Source: Flavobacteriaceae bacterium | GTDB lineage: Bacteria; Bacteroidota; Bacteroidia; Flavobacteriales; Flavobacteriaceae | Assembly (NCBI GenBank): GCA_002862645.1 | Contig: PKDQ01000007.1 | Coordinates: forward strand, 1 to 64,000 | Reading direction: 5' to 3' | Length of the DNA: 64,000 nt | Shown here: piece by piece, positions 27,992 to 37,122 of the stretch | Numbering within the stretch: position 1 is the first letter of the stretch | How the letters are laid out: every line of letters starts with the position of its first letter | Notes under the pieces: model-generated | Told to the model about the DNA's origin: nothing | Databases searched by the model: none | What the model saw: only the letters and a program-made list of their open reading frames with translations | Translations under genes and position numbers: made by a program

Positions 27992-28330
27992 TTAAGATTT
28001 AACAGTTAAACGTTCTCTTCTTTTTTCAGCCCAAGCCTCAGCGTGCTTGTCTAGTTTAACCGTTAGATAACGCATAACGCGCTCATCGCGACGGAACTCA
28101 ACTTCAAATGGGATGATGGCGCTGCCATCAACTTTGAAATCTAGCAAGTGGTAAAACCCACTTTTTTTGTTTTGAATAGGATACGCGAACTTTTTCAAGC
28201 CCCAATCCTCTTTGGCAATTATCTCGCCACCGTTAGACGTTATAAACGTCTCATACTTTTCTACTGCTTCCTTTATCTGATCTTCAGATAAAACGGGATT
28301 CAATATGAAAACAGTTTCGTAATGGTTCAT
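27992..28330 (-). CDS. rpsF: 30S ribosomal protein S6
   Basis: 112 residues. Begins MNHYETVFILNPVLSEDQIKE and contains WGLKKFAYPIQNKKSGFYHL and RRDERVMRYLTVKLD, the S6 signatures. First gene of the rpsF-rpsR-rplI operon; a near-perfect promoter lies just upstream (28353-28383). Confidence 0.98.
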   Translation of the reverse strand: MNHYETVFILNPVLSEDQIKEAVEKYETFITSNGGEIIAKEDWGLKKFAYPIQNKKSGFYHLLDFKVDGSAIIPFEVEFRRDERVMRYLTVKLDKHAEAWAEKRRERLTVKS

Positions 28331-28352
28331 ATATTGTTTTTTAAATGGGCAG

Positions 28353-28383
28353 CGAAAATACGGATTTTCTTGCGTTAGACAAA
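28353..28383 (-). promoter_or_regulatory. Promoter of the rpsF operon
   Basis: On the minus strand TTTG (28380-28383), exactly 19 bases, then TATTTTCG (28353-28360). This matches the Bacteroidota consensus TTTG-N19-TAnnTTTG with one mismatch in the -7 box. It lies 22 bases upstream of the rpsF ATG. Confidence 0.65.
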
Positions 28384-28397
28384 TAGGTAAGCCACAA

Positions 28398-30833
28398 TTA
28401 TTGTGGATCTACATCAATACTGGAGTTTACTTGGTTAAACGCACCAACCATTCCAAAGCTTTTTAACAGGTCTGATAGTCGTTTTTTTGCTGCCGATTGG
28501 GAGGCCTCTAGTGGTAGTTTAATTAAAAGATGAAGAATATAATAGTTGCGTACACGACCAACAGCCGGAGCAACAGGACCAAGAACATGAGAAAAACGCA
28601 CGACTAATCCTTTTTTTAACCACGCACTAGCCGTGATAAGGGTAGACATATTTTTGTGTTTGAGCTCAACACGCATCATCCGCCTATATGGTGGGTAGCC
28701 AAATTGTTCCCGCTGCCGTATTTGCAGTTCATAAAAAGAAGCATAATCGTAATTACTGACAAAATTCAAGACGGGGTGTTGTGGCTGAAAGGTTTGGATC
28801 AATACCTTACTTTCATCCCCTAGCCTACCGGCCCTACCCGCCACTTGAGTTAACACTTGGAAGGCACGCTCATGGGCACGGAAATCAGGGAAATGCAAAA
28901 AGTTATCAGCAGACAATACCCCAACGAGTGTTACTTGCTTAAAGTCCAACCCTTTTGTGATCATTTGTGTGCCAATTAAAATATCTATTTCTTGATGTGA
29001 AAAAGCATTGATCAGTTTTTGATGGGCATGTTTTTTTCTTGTAGTGTCTAAATCCATCCTTGAAATCCGTGCTGACGGAAACAAAGCCTGCACTTCTTCT
29101 TCTAATTGCTGGGTACCTAACCCTTGTGATTGGGGTGCAAGCGTACCACAAGCCTTGCAAGCTGGGGTATACGGTTCTGTATAGCCACAATAGTGGCAAC
29201 GCAACTCCTTTGAAACTTGATGATAAGTGAGGCTCACATCGCAACTTGGACATTGGGGTACATGAGCACATTGACGACATTCGACAAAAGAGGCATAACC
29301 ACGACGGTTTTGAAAAAGTAAAATCTGTTTACCCGAAATCAAGGTTTCTTCCATGGCTTGAATAAGTGGCTGAGCCAAATGACCTCTCATTTGTTTTTTA
29401 CGATACGCCTCGCTCAAATCAACATAGGATATAACGGGCATTTGTGCGTCCCTGTATCGGGCTATCATACTTACCAACCCATACTTGCCCGACTGTGCAT
29501 GCGCATAGCTTTCAACGGTTGGCGTTGCAGAACCCAAAACAACTTTTGCTTGATGCATCCGAGATAACACCATAGCAGCATCCCGAGCATGATAACGGGG
29601 AGAAGCTTCAAATTGTTTGTACGACATCTCGTGTGATTCATCCACCACAACCAGACCCAAATTTTGAAAAGGCAGCAAAACCGCAGAGCGTGCGCCAAGA
29701 ACCAATCGGGCTTCTTCTTTGTTTGCCAGGATTTTATTCCAAGTCTCGGTTCGTTCTTGTGGGCTATATCGTGAATGATAAACCACCAACTGCTTACCGA
29801 AAAAAGTGTGTAAACGTTGCATCAGCTGCGTGGTTAGTCCAATCTCAGGCACCAAAAACAAGACTTGTTTACCCTTGGACAGTTGCTGGGCAATAAGATG
29901 CATGTATACTTCTGTTTTTCCAGAGCCCGTGATGCCGTGAAGCAATACAATATCTTTTGTTTTCCAGTGGGTTTCGATAGCTAATTTAGCTTCCCCCTGT
30001 GGGTCGCTAAGTGGCATTAGGGGGTCGTCTGAAGTGAGTTTGGGTGGCAAGCGATCCATCAAGCGCTGAAACTTTGTCAATACCTCATTCCTAAGAAGTG
30101 TCTTAAGTGAGGAAGGACTAACTGTTTCAATTTTGGAAAATTCCGACATAACAACAGGTGCCTTTTGCTGAAGGAATGTTAATAGGGTTTTGTATTGCTT
30201 TGGCTTAACAACAAGTTGGTCCATAACGGTCTTTAGGGCATCATCTCCTTTTATATTTGGATGAAGGATAAGTTCCGTTTGTTGCTTGCGTATATATTTG
30301 GCATAAACCTCCTCTTTTAGCGAAACATAGCCCGCAGCTACCAATTCTTTTAAAATGGCGTAGGGGTTTTTAATCGAAACTAACTGCTGGATCTGTGCTA
30401 TGGAATAGGTGCTGTTGGTTTCCAACTGCTCAAGCAATACAAATGCATTCTTAGAACCTTTACTGGGGAGCTGTTCCCATTCGTGTGTGACGATCTCGGT
30501 TTCACTTTCCAACAGCATCAACGATGGCATGGCTGTTCGCAGCACCAACCCAATTGGAGATAGGTAATAGTCTGCAATCCAACGCAAGAACTTTAGTTGT
30601 ATTGGTTGCAGCACAGCTTCCATGTCAATTATGCTATCTATCTGTTTGGGAGTATAGGTCTTTGGAGGTACTTGATGTGTGTGCCAGACAATGGCGGTGT
30701 ACTTTTTACGCTTGCCAAAAGGGACAAGGATCCGCATACCCGGCTGAATAACTTTAGCCTCTGCCGGAGTAATCTCATAAGTGAAGGTCTCTTTAATCGG
30801 CAAAGGAAGAACAACATCTAAAAAAAACGACAT
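28398..30833 (-). CDS. priA: Primosomal replication restart helicase PriA
   Basis: 811 residues, normal length. It restarts stalled replication forks by loading the replisome. N-terminal 3'-end-binding domain (about 1-100), winged helix, then the helicase with Walker A GITGSGKT (300-307), Walker B VVVDESHE (DESH at 398-401, where the family usually has DEEH), the zinc-binding cysteine cluster (ECRQCAHVPQCPSC to KACGT, about 515-560) and QMITKGLDFKQVTLVGV (motif V region). It starts 2 bases after the YihY-family gene and is probably co-transcribed with it. Confidence 0.97.
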   Translation of the reverse strand: MSFFLDVVLPLPIKETFTYEITPAEAKVIQPGMRILVPFGKRKKYTAIVWHTHQVPPKTYTPKQIDSIIDMEAVLQPIQLKFLRWIADYYLSPIGLVLRTAMPSLMLLESETEIVTHEWEQLPSKGSKNAFVLLEQLETNSTYSIAQIQQLVSIKNPYAILKELVAAGYVSLKEEVYAKYIRKQQTELILHPNIKGDDALKTVMDQLVVKPKQYKTLLTFLQQKAPVVMSEFSKIETVSPSSLKTLLRNEVLTKFQRLMDRLPPKLTSDDPLMPLSDPQGEAKLAIETHWKTKDIVLLHGITGSGKTEVYMHLIAQQLSKGKQVLFLVPEIGLTTQLMQRLHTFFGKQLVVYHSRYSPQERTETWNKILANKEEARLVLGARSAVLLPFQNLGLVVVDESHEMSYKQFEASPRYHARDAAMVLSRMHQAKVVLGSATPTVESYAHAQSGKYGLVSMIARYRDAQMPVISYVDLSEAYRKKQMRGHLAQPLIQAMEETLISGKQILLFQNRRGYASFVECRQCAHVPQCPSCDVSLTYHQVSKELRCHYCGYTEPYTPACKACGTLAPQSQGLGTQQLEEEVQALFPSARISRMDLDTTRKKHAHQKLINAFSHQEIDILIGTQMITKGLDFKQVTLVGVLSADNFLHFPDFRAHERAFQVLTQVAGRAGRLGDESKVLIQTFQPQHPVLNFVSNYDYASFYELQIRQREQFGYPPYRRMMRVELKHKNMSTLITASAWLKKGLVVRFSHVLGPVAPAVGRVRNYYILHLLIKLPLEASQSAAKKRLSDLLKSFGMVGAFNQVNSSIDVDPQ

Positions 30834-30835
30834 GC

Positions 30836-31705
30836 TTAGGGTTGTTTTAGCTTAGCGATGGATGCATTGAGCTCAAAACCCAACAACAATACAATTGCAT
30901 TAAGCCATATATACAGCATCAAAATCAAGATTGCCCCTATAGAGCCGTAGAGTTGGTTATAAGAACTAAAATTATCTATATAAACCCCAAAGCCGTAGGA
31001 GGTTAAGGCAAATAGGCAAGTGGTAACTAAAGCGCCTGTCGAGAAAAAACTGGAAAATCCACGGTGCGTACCAAAGTAGAAGAGAATGGCACTAACAAGA
31101 TAGGCTATTCCCAAGAAAAAAATGATGCGAACCCAAGGACTTAACTCAAATCCAAAATCAAATGTTTGTGCCAACAACAACTCAAAAAATAAATACCCAG
31201 CAATAGAAATCAAGAATAAAATACCCAACAATACCCCAACGCCTAATGCATAAATGTACTGCCTAACAAAATGACGAGAAAGTGTTATGTGAACCGATTC
31301 GCTAAAGCCACCAAAAATGGCATTAACGCCATTGGCCATAAAAAATATAGACAACACAAAAGTCGAAGACAACAAGCCTCCTCTGGGCTTGGATTGAATA
31401 TCATAAAGCACGCCGTTCAAAAAATCCTGAGCTTCAGAGGGTGCAATAGACAAGAAAAAGGAAGAGAACGTATTTTCCACATTATCAATGGGCACAAACG
31501 GAATAATATTAAGTACAAAAATCAAAAAGGGAAACAGTGATAGAAAAAAGCTAAAGGCAATACTGCTGGCACGAGTAGTCAACGTTCCTTTCAGAATTCC
31601 AATGCCATAGAGGTCTAGTAATTGATACAAGGAAATAGACTTAGCGTCGCCAAACCGTATGTTTTGAAGCCATCCTTTGAGTTTTTGTTTGCTTTTTTGC
31701 AGCAT
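30836..31705 (-). CDS. YihY/BrkB family inner-membrane protein
   Basis: 289 residues with about six transmembrane segments. The YihY (formerly RNase BN) pattern is clear: GTLTTRASSIAFSFFLSLFP, GSIGAILILMLYIWLNAIVL and LLGFELNAS. No biochemical role is established for the family; the old RNase BN label is wrong for it. The gene starts with a candidate near-leaderless promoter box (TACCTTTA, 31710-31717) and runs into priA with 2 bases between. Confidence 0.93.
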   Translation of the reverse strand: MLQKSKQKLKGWLQNIRFGDAKSISLYQLLDLYGIGILKGTLTTRASSIAFSFFLSLFPFLIFVLNIIPFVPIDNVENTFSSFFLSIAPSEAQDFLNGVLYDIQSKPRGGLLSSTFVLSIFFMANGVNAIFGGFSESVHITLSRHFVRQYIYALGVGVLLGILFLISIAGYLFFELLLAQTFDFGFELSPWVRIIFFLGIAYLVSAILFYFGTHRGFSSFFSTGALVTTCLFALTSYGFGVYIDNFSSYNQLYGSIGAILILMLYIWLNAIVLLLGFELNASIAKLKQP

Positions 31706-31762
31706 GCTGTAAAGGTAGCTATTAAAACAAAATGCTTAAACGAGAATTGATACCTTAGCCTT

Positions 31763-32236
31763 ATGAAAATTCAAGTGATATGCGTAGGCAAAACGCAGCA
31801 GGCTGAGCTTAAGAGTTGGTTACCTGATTATTGCAAGCGTTTAACGCGCTTCACTTCATTTGATTGGCATGAAATTCCGGATCTAAAAAACACAAAAAAT
31901 ATTCCTCAAAAACAACAAAAAACAAATGAGGGTAAACTAATTTTAGGAGCTATAAGACCTACCGATACCCTTGTGCTTTTTGACGAGAAGGGCAGTACAC
32001 ATACCTCCAAAGGCTTTGCACAATTTCTTCAAAAAAAAATGAGCGCAGGGACTAAAAAATTGGTCTTTGTTATTGGAGGTCCTTATGGTTTTTCAGCGCA
32101 AGTATACGATAGAGCACAAGGAAAAATAGCCCTTTCGCACATGACTTTTTCTCACCAAATGGTCCGTATCTTTGTTGCAGAACAACTCTACCGTGCATTT
32201 AGCATTTTGAATAAACAACCCTATCATCACGAATGA
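31763..32236 (+). CDS. rlmH: 23S rRNA pseudouridine-1915 N3-methyltransferase
   Basis: 157 residues, the family's length, SPOUT methyltransferase fold. It methylates pseudouridine 1915 in helix 69 of 23S rRNA on assembled 70S ribosomes. Signatures: KLVFVIGGPYGFS (SAM-binding knot) and SHMTFSHQMVRIFVAEQLYR, with the C-terminal NKQPYHHE typical of RlmH. It overlaps rdgB by 4 bases (ATGA), so the two are translationally coupled. A -7-like box (TACCTTAG, 31751-31758) ends 4 bases before the ATG. Confidence 0.98.
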   Translation: MKIQVICVGKTQQAELKSWLPDYCKRLTRFTSFDWHEIPDLKNTKNIPQKQQKTNEGKLILGAIRPTDTLVLFDEKGSTHTSKGFAQFLQKKMSAGTKKLVFVIGGPYGFSAQVYDRAQGKIALSHMTFSHQMVRIFVAEQLYRAFSILNKQPYHHE

Positions 32237-32811
32237 AAGAACTCATATTTGCGACCCACAACCAAAACAAAGTGGAAGAAGTGAAAGCCGTTTTTAATGA
32301 GTACAACATCAACAGCTTGGCTGATGTAGATTATCACACTGAAATTGAGGAGACTGCAAAAACCTTTGAAGGAAATGCATTACTAAAAGCCAAACATATT
32401 TATGACGTTTTTAAAACAGCTGTTTTTGCTGATGACAGTGGCTTGGAGGTAGCTGAACTCTACGGGGCGCCTGGAGTGTACTCGGCCCGCTTTGCTGGAG
32501 AAGAAAAAAATCACAAAAAAAACAACGCCAAACTATTAGAAGTTTTAGCAGAAGCCACAAACCGAAAAGCGCAATTCAAGACCGTAATTGCTTATGTAGA
32601 CGCCAATACAACCATTTGCTTTGAAGGCGTAGTAAAGGGTGAAATTGCCACTGAGCTAAGTGGAACAGGCGGATTTGGCTATGATCCGCTCTTTGTACCA
32701 GAAGGCTATAATGTAACATTTGGAGCGCTACCTAGCGAAGTAAAATTAAAATTGAGTCATCGCAGCAGGGCTATTGCCTTATTATTTGAGCATCTTAAAT
32801 CGCTAACGTAA
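32233..32811 (+). CDS. rdgB: Non-canonical purine NTP pyrophosphatase (RdgB/HAM1)
   Basis: 192 residues. It hydrolyses dITP/XTP and similar nucleotides to monophosphates, cleaning the nucleotide pool. The HAM1 features are present: FATHNQNKVEEVKAVF at the N-terminus, FADDSGLEVAELYGAPGVYS and GTGGFGYDPLFVPEGY, and LSHRSRAI near the C-terminus. Starts inside the last codon of rlmH. Confidence 0.97.
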   Translation: MKELIFATHNQNKVEEVKAVFNEYNINSLADVDYHTEIEETAKTFEGNALLKAKHIYDVFKTAVFADDSGLEVAELYGAPGVYSARFAGEEKNHKKNNAKLLEVLAEATNRKAQFKTVIAYVDANTTICFEGVVKGEIATELSGTGGFGYDPLFVPEGYNVTFGALPSEVKLKLSHRSRAIALLFEHLKSLT

Positions 32812-32872
32812 TGTTAATTTTATATAAAAACATTGCAGAGCATCAAGGAATGCATTTAGTTTGTAGAAGCAT

Positions 32873-33628
32873 ATGATTAAACATTTTACGCAATTCCTCT
32901 TTTTAACAGGCTGCTGTACCATTTTATATGGGCAAGAGGTCATTGGTATTGTTGAAAATGCCTCAGATCAAAAACCCATTTCAACGGTTCATATCATCAA
33001 CCTCAACAAGGTGACCATGTCAATTACCAACAAAGAAGGGAAATTTGCCATTGATGCAGAAGTTAACGACACCCTCTATTTTTCCTATTTAGGCTACAAA
33101 CCCATTAAGGTCCGCGTTTCTAATGACTTGGTAAAATATCCCAATACCCGCTTTCAGCTCACAGAACTTGCATTGGCCCTAGAAGAAGTGGTCGTACGCC
33201 CTTACCAACTCACAGGTTATTTGGATATTGATGCGCGTAATGTTCCGATCAACCGAACAAGAAGGTACAGCATTCCTGGACTTCCATCGGGTGGATACGA
33301 AGCAGGTAACCGAACACCTCTTGGTGAAATTCGCATTTTACAAGCCATCTCAAACCCTGCTGATTTTTTGTATAATATTTTTGGTAAAAAACCCAAACAA
33401 CTGCGCAAACTCAAAAAAGCGAGAGCTAACAACGAGATTCGAGATCTTTTGGCAGTTAAATACGACAGAAAAACTCTGGAGCAACTCATCCAAATTGACC
33501 GAGTTGATCTAGATGAAATATTGCGCAAATGCAACTTCTCTGACAGCTTTATCAAGGGAGCTAACGACCTGCAAATATTGGAGGCCATCAGCAACTGTTA
33601 TGAAGAGTATAAAATTCTTAATCGCTAA
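32873..33628 (+). CDS. Exported protein with carboxypeptidase-regulatory-like domain
   Basis: 251 residues. The N-terminus (MIKHFTQFLFLTGCCTILYGQ) could be a lipoprotein signal (LTGC) or be cut by signal peptidase I after YGQ. Next is a CarboxypepD_reg-like beta-sandwich (EVIGIVENASDQKPISTVHI, VNDTLYFSYLGYKPIKV), the domain often found at the N-terminus of SusC-like receptors but here free-standing. The C-terminal half is basic and helical (KKPKQLRKLKKARANNEIRD) and not recognised. It lies between rdgB and purB, about 60 and 37 bases from them. Role in the envelope unknown. Confidence 0.8.
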   Translation: MIKHFTQFLFLTGCCTILYGQEVIGIVENASDQKPISTVHIINLNKVTMSITNKEGKFAIDAEVNDTLYFSYLGYKPIKVRVSNDLVKYPNTRFQLTELALALEEVVVRPYQLTGYLDIDARNVPINRTRRYSIPGLPSGGYEAGNRTPLGEIRILQAISNPADFLYNIFGKKPKQLRKLKKARANNEIRDLLAVKYDRKTLEQLIQIDRVDLDEILRKCNFSDSFIKGANDLQILEAISNCYEEYKILNR

Positions 33629-33643
33629 AAAAGCTAAATTCGA

Positions 33644-33651
33644 TACCTTTG
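33644..33651 (+). promoter_or_regulatory. -7 box (TACCTTTG) upstream of purB
   Basis: Exact match to the Bacteroidota -7 consensus TAnnTTTG, 14 bases before the purB ATG. No good -33 TTTG at the preferred distance. Confidence 0.4.
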
Positions 33652-33665
33652 TATTTTGAAAGCCT

Positions 33666-35009
33666 ATGTTATTAAACAAATTAAGTGCAATTTCACCTGT
33701 TGATGGTCGTTATCGCCCAAAAACAAAATCCCTAAACCCATACTTTTCAGAATTTGGATTGATTCAATATCGGCTACGTGTTGAGGTGGAATATTTTATA
33801 GCCCTGTGCAAACTCCCTTTGCCAGAGCTCAAGGATTTTCCTAGCGCTGCCATCGAAGAATTACGCAGCGTATACACCCATTTTAATTTAGATCAAGCGC
33901 AGGCCATCAAAGACATTGAAAAAGTCACCAACCACGACGTAAAGGCAGTTGAGTACTTTTTAAAACAACTATTTGACGACTTAAATCTGGGGAAATACAA
34001 AGAGTTTATCCACTTTGGACTCACCTCACAGGATATCAACAATACAGCTATTCCACTTTCTGTAAAAGAAGCTTACGAATGTGAATATTTACCCAAACTT
34101 CAAGAAGTAATCACAGCACTTGAAGCGCTTATGACTAGTTGTGAGGGTGTAGCCATGTTGGCTAGAACACACGGGCAACCGGCCTCCCCTACGCGTTTGG
34201 ACAAAGAACTCAACGTATTTAAAACACGTATTGATCAACAACTTTCATTAATGTCGCAAATTCCCATGGCGGCCAAATTTGGTGGTGCTACTGGAAATTA
34301 CAACGCACACAAAGTGGCGTATCCGTCTGTGGATTGGCAGGGGTTTGGGAAGGCATTTGTAGAAAAAACTCTTAGCTTGCACCACTCCTTTCCAACAACA
34401 CAGATTGAACACTACGACCATTATGCTGCACTTTGTGATGCACAAAAGCGTATCAACACCATATTGATTGATTTTTCTAGGGATATATGGACATATATTT
34501 CTATGGATTATTTCAAACAACAAATTAAAGAGGGAGAAGTTGGTTCCTCTGCCATGCCCCATAAGGTTAATCCCATCGATTTTGAAAATGCGGAAGGAAA
34601 CCTAGGCATCGCGAATGCATTGTTAACGCATTTGGCTGAAAAACTACCCATATCGCGACTTCAACGCGACTTAACCGACAGTACGGTATTGCGTAACGCA
34701 GGCATGCCCTTCGCCCATATGATCATCAGTTTTGAATCCTTAATTAAAGGTATTGGGAAGCTAGTGGTTAACAAGGGCGCGATACAAGGAGATCTAGACA
34801 ACAACTGGGCGGTACTCGCAGAAGCCATTCAGACCATTTTGCGTCGTGAGGGGTACCCAAAACCATATGAGGCACTAAAGGAACTCACACGTACTAACAC
34901 AGATATAAACGAGGCCTCTATTCGTACATTTATCGAAACCTTAGAAGTGTCAACTGAAGTAAAAGATGAATTAGGTGCGTTGAGACCAGAAAATTATACG
35001 GGTATCTAG
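33666..35009 (+). CDS. purB: Adenylosuccinate lyase
   Basis: 447 residues. Cleaves SAICAR and adenylosuccinate to fumarate in purine synthesis. Fumarase/aspartase superfamily signature with the catalytic Ser loop: GEVGSSAMPHKVNPIDFENAEGN; other conserved blocks are FIHFGLTSQDINNTA and RTHGQPASPTRLDKEL. It converges on the DUF4252 lipoprotein gene with a 4-base overlap of the stop regions. Confidence 0.98.
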   Translation: MLLNKLSAISPVDGRYRPKTKSLNPYFSEFGLIQYRLRVEVEYFIALCKLPLPELKDFPSAAIEELRSVYTHFNLDQAQAIKDIEKVTNHDVKAVEYFLKQLFDDLNLGKYKEFIHFGLTSQDINNTAIPLSVKEAYECEYLPKLQEVITALEALMTSCEGVAMLARTHGQPASPTRLDKELNVFKTRIDQQLSLMSQIPMAAKFGGATGNYNAHKVAYPSVDWQGFGKAFVEKTLSLHHSFPTTQIEHYDHYAALCDAQKRINTILIDFSRDIWTYISMDYFKQQIKEGEVGSSAMPHKVNPIDFENAEGNLGIANALLTHLAEKLPISRLQRDLTDSTVLRNAGMPFAHMIISFESLIKGIGKLVVNKGAIQGDLDNNWAVLAEAIQTILRREGYPKPYEALKELTRTNTDINEASIRTFIETLEVSTEVKDELGALRPENYTGI

Positions 35010-35530
35010 AGCATTTGGCCTATGGCCTCAACAGCGTTATCTAGAGCTCCCTCACGCTCAAGCGCTTTCGCGAGTAAAACCGCTTTTTCTACTTGCATTT
35101 TACTCCCTATTAGTCGGGCTAATAAAAAGCCTTGATCAGCGGCTGCACCAAAAAATACGATCTCATCAGGACGTTCAATACTCCCTTCAAGAAGTAATTT
35201 TCCGGTAAATTGACGATCACTTAATGCCATTAAAGGATCGAATTGTTCGCCATCAATAATCTGGCGCACTGCTGCTAACTCCACGGGGAATTGGGCTGCA
35301 TTTGCGCCTGTCTTGCGAAACATCAACACATTGAGTTTTTGAAAAGATTCTAAAGCTGCTTGCTCCTCCAGATTTAAGATCTCATTATTAATATCCAAAA
35401 ATGAAGTAGGTATATCAATGACAAGAAAATTGGGTTCTTCAGATTTAGCAACGTAATAATCTTGAATACTCTGAGTATTGGAGCAACCAAAAAAGGTCAA
35501 AGTAACAACAAAAAATAATAGTCTTTTCAT
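35006..35530 (-). CDS. DUF4252 family lipoprotein
   Basis: About 174 residues from the ATG at 35530, or 178 from an ATG at 35542 that overlaps the upstream stop. A lipobox follows at LTFFGCSNT. The rest resembles the DUF4252 family (a block of acidic and helical segments, ILNLEEQAALESFQKLNVLM). It is the last gene of the sigma/anti-sigma/DUF4252/DUF4252 unit. Function unknown; an outer-membrane or periplasmic output of the sigma factor is plausible. Confidence 0.8.
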   Translation of the reverse strand: MKRLLFFVVTLTFFGCSNTQSIQDYYVAKSEEPNFLVIDIPTSFLDINNEILNLEEQAALESFQKLNVLMFRKTGANAAQFPVELAAVRQIIDGEQFDPLMALSDRQFTGKLLLEGSIERPDEIVFFGAAADQGFLLARLIGSKMQVEKAVLLAKALEREGALDNAVEAIGQML

Positions 35531-35531
35531 C

Positions 35532-36077
35532 TTATTTTTCATTTAGTTTTCCCAATTGCTGACCACCTGGGAGATTCATCTCATTTACAAGCTTGGAAAT
35601 TTGGGTTAGGTCAATATCTCCATTAAGGTAGAGTAAGACGGTTTCTGGTTTACGATTGCCGAGTTTTATTTGATTTTCATTTATGTCGGTTACGAACATA
35701 AGAAGCTTCTTAACCTTATCGTCATTTTTTGTCGATTTGACATAAAAATTGACATGCGCTCCTTTTTCTCTTACACGCATCAATTCCTCTAAATTTTGAG
35801 TCTTAACATGTTGGTCTACCCATGATTGAATTTCAGTAGATATGTCTCTACTTTCTGTGGTTATGACCTTAAAACTTTCGATTTCCTCTACAAGCCTTAA
35901 AAATTTATCGGCCTCTGGATCGCTTGTTTCTATGCTTAGTTTGGCAAGCATTTGAAACATTTTTGGGCTAATCGAAAAATAACTAACACTGTCGTCATAT
36001 TCATACTTTTCAAACACGTCTTGTCCCCAACTAAACGCAGTTGTTACAAGGGCTATCAATAGGATACTCTTTTTCAT
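35532..36077 (-). CDS. DUF4252 domain protein, exported
   Basis: 181 residues with a signal peptide (MKKSILLIALVTTAFSWGQ). The mature part has the DUF4252 pattern (SISPKMFQMLAKLSIETSD, SFKVITTESRDISTEIQSW, RVREKGAHVNFYVKSTK, TVLLYLNGDIDLTQISKLV). The text VLLYLNGDIDLTQ is the conserved end of the domain. It lies 2 bases after the anti-sigma-like gene and precedes a second, lipidated DUF4252 protein. Function unknown. Confidence 0.85.
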   Translation of the reverse strand: MKKSILLIALVTTAFSWGQDVFEKYEYDDSVSYFSISPKMFQMLAKLSIETSDPEADKFLRLVEEIESFKVITTESRDISTEIQSWVDQHVKTQNLEELMRVREKGAHVNFYVKSTKNDDKVKKLLMFVTDINENQIKLGNRKPETVLLYLNGDIDLTQISKLVNEMNLPGGQQLGKLNEK

Positions 36078-36079
36078 AA

Positions 36080-36511
36080 TTAATCTGTATTTATAAATTT
36101 GTTAGTGGCTTGATTAAAGGTTCCAATATGTGCTAAACCTTCATGGCATTTGTTTAGTTTTTGAGACACAAAATACATATGTGCCTTAAACTCTTCAAAC
36201 ACAATTTCTTCGGGGATAGGCTGAATCGCTTGTGTGGAATTTATTTGTGTCATAAAAAACCCGAAAATCGCTATCGCAGCTATGGCTACAGCCCTACGCC
36301 AATTGGTTTTTGAAGCCGGCTTTACAGCTAATTTCCCTTTGTAGTTTTGCCTACGTTCATCTGCTATAGCCTCAAAATAAGGCTTGAATTGCACAAGATT
36401 AGCGTCAACTACTGGCTGTGTAAAGTAATCCTTAAGAATCACCTCTTGTTCACGTGTTGTTTGACCCGCAAAATACAAGTATACGTATTTATGAACCTGT
36501 TTCAATTCCAT
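36080..36511 (-). CDS. Putative anti-sigma factor, single-pass membrane protein
   Basis: 143 residues. Cytoplasmic N-terminal segment with a short helical region (YLYFAGQTTREQEVILKDYF), a transmembrane helix about 73-88 (AVAIAAIAIFGFFMTQ) and a short periplasmic tail. It overlaps the end of the ECF sigma gene by 23 bases, the usual arrangement for sigma/anti-sigma pairs and a sign of coupled translation. It lacks a recognisable zinc-binding HxxxCxxC motif and the FecR domain, so the anti-sigma role is inferred from position and topology. Confidence 0.7.
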   Translation of the reverse strand: MELKQVHKYVYLYFAGQTTREQEVILKDYFTQPVVDANLVQFKPYFEAIADERRQNYKGKLAVKPASKTNWRRAVAIAAIAIFGFFMTQINSTQAIQPIPEEIVFEEFKAHMYFVSQKLNKCHEGLAHIGTFNQATNKFINTD

Positions 36512-37007
36512 GATTGTGTGCTTTAATGAGTTGTGTTTTAATTTTTTTTCGAGCTCTTGAAAGCGCTACGCGTACTGCACCTTCTGATAGTTCGGTAATT
36601 TGGGCAATGGTTTCAAAATCGTATTGTTCAATATCGCGAAGTTGTAAAACCAGTTGTTGTTGCTTAGGAAGATCTTTCATAAAGACCGTTAGTTTAGAAA
36701 CGCTGTCACGTGTATCAATTTGTTTATCAAGTGAGGTAGTTGCCTTGTCGTGATGGTAATGTACCAGTCGTAATTGTGAAGCTTGCTTTGACTTTAACCT
36801 GTCCAAACAATAGTTTTTGGTCATTGTCATAGCATAGCCTTCAATATTTGATAATTTTGCTTTCTGTATCATATTTGTCCACAATTTTGTTATTACTTCT
36901 TGAACTGCATCTTCAGCTTCTTCGGAGGATGTCAACAACCGCTTTGCTAGGCGAAACATGCTGTCTTGAACATTCAATATTTGTTTTAAATATGTTCGCT
37001 TATCCAT
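36489..37007 (-). CDS. ECF-type RNA polymerase sigma factor
   Basis: 172 residues from ATG 37007; a start 17 codons upstream would add a stretch without family similarity. Region 2 is seen in MFRLAKRLLTSSEEAEDAVQEV (DAVQEV is the -10 recognition core) and TKNYCLDRLKS; region 4 in LQLRDIEQYDFETIAQITEL and EGAVRVALSRARKKIKTQL (HTH for the -35). First gene of a unit with the anti-sigma-like gene and two DUF4252 genes. The divergent neighbour is an S41 protease gene 115 bases away. Its signal and regulon cannot be told from sequence. Confidence 0.95.
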   Translation of the reverse strand: MDKRTYLKQILNVQDSMFRLAKRLLTSSEEAEDAVQEVITKLWTNMIQKAKLSNIEGYAMTMTKNYCLDRLKSKQASQLRLVHYHHDKATTSLDKQIDTRDSVSKLTVFMKDLPKQQQLVLQLRDIEQYDFETIAQITELSEGAVRVALSRARKKIKTQLIKAHNHGIETGS

Positions 37008-37122
37008 GTCGCAGGTCGTAAATTTGTTGGGTATTTGTACAATTAACGATTTTAGCAATACCTTGTTACAAAATAGGGAAATTTATTTTTATTAATTTAG
37101 CTAAGGCTATGTGCTCAATCTT

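Noticed and set aside
28398-30833. PriA with DESH instead of DEEH considered as an inactive helicase
   Set aside because: The Asp-Glu pair and the remaining motifs are intact; third-position variation alone is not evidence of lost function.
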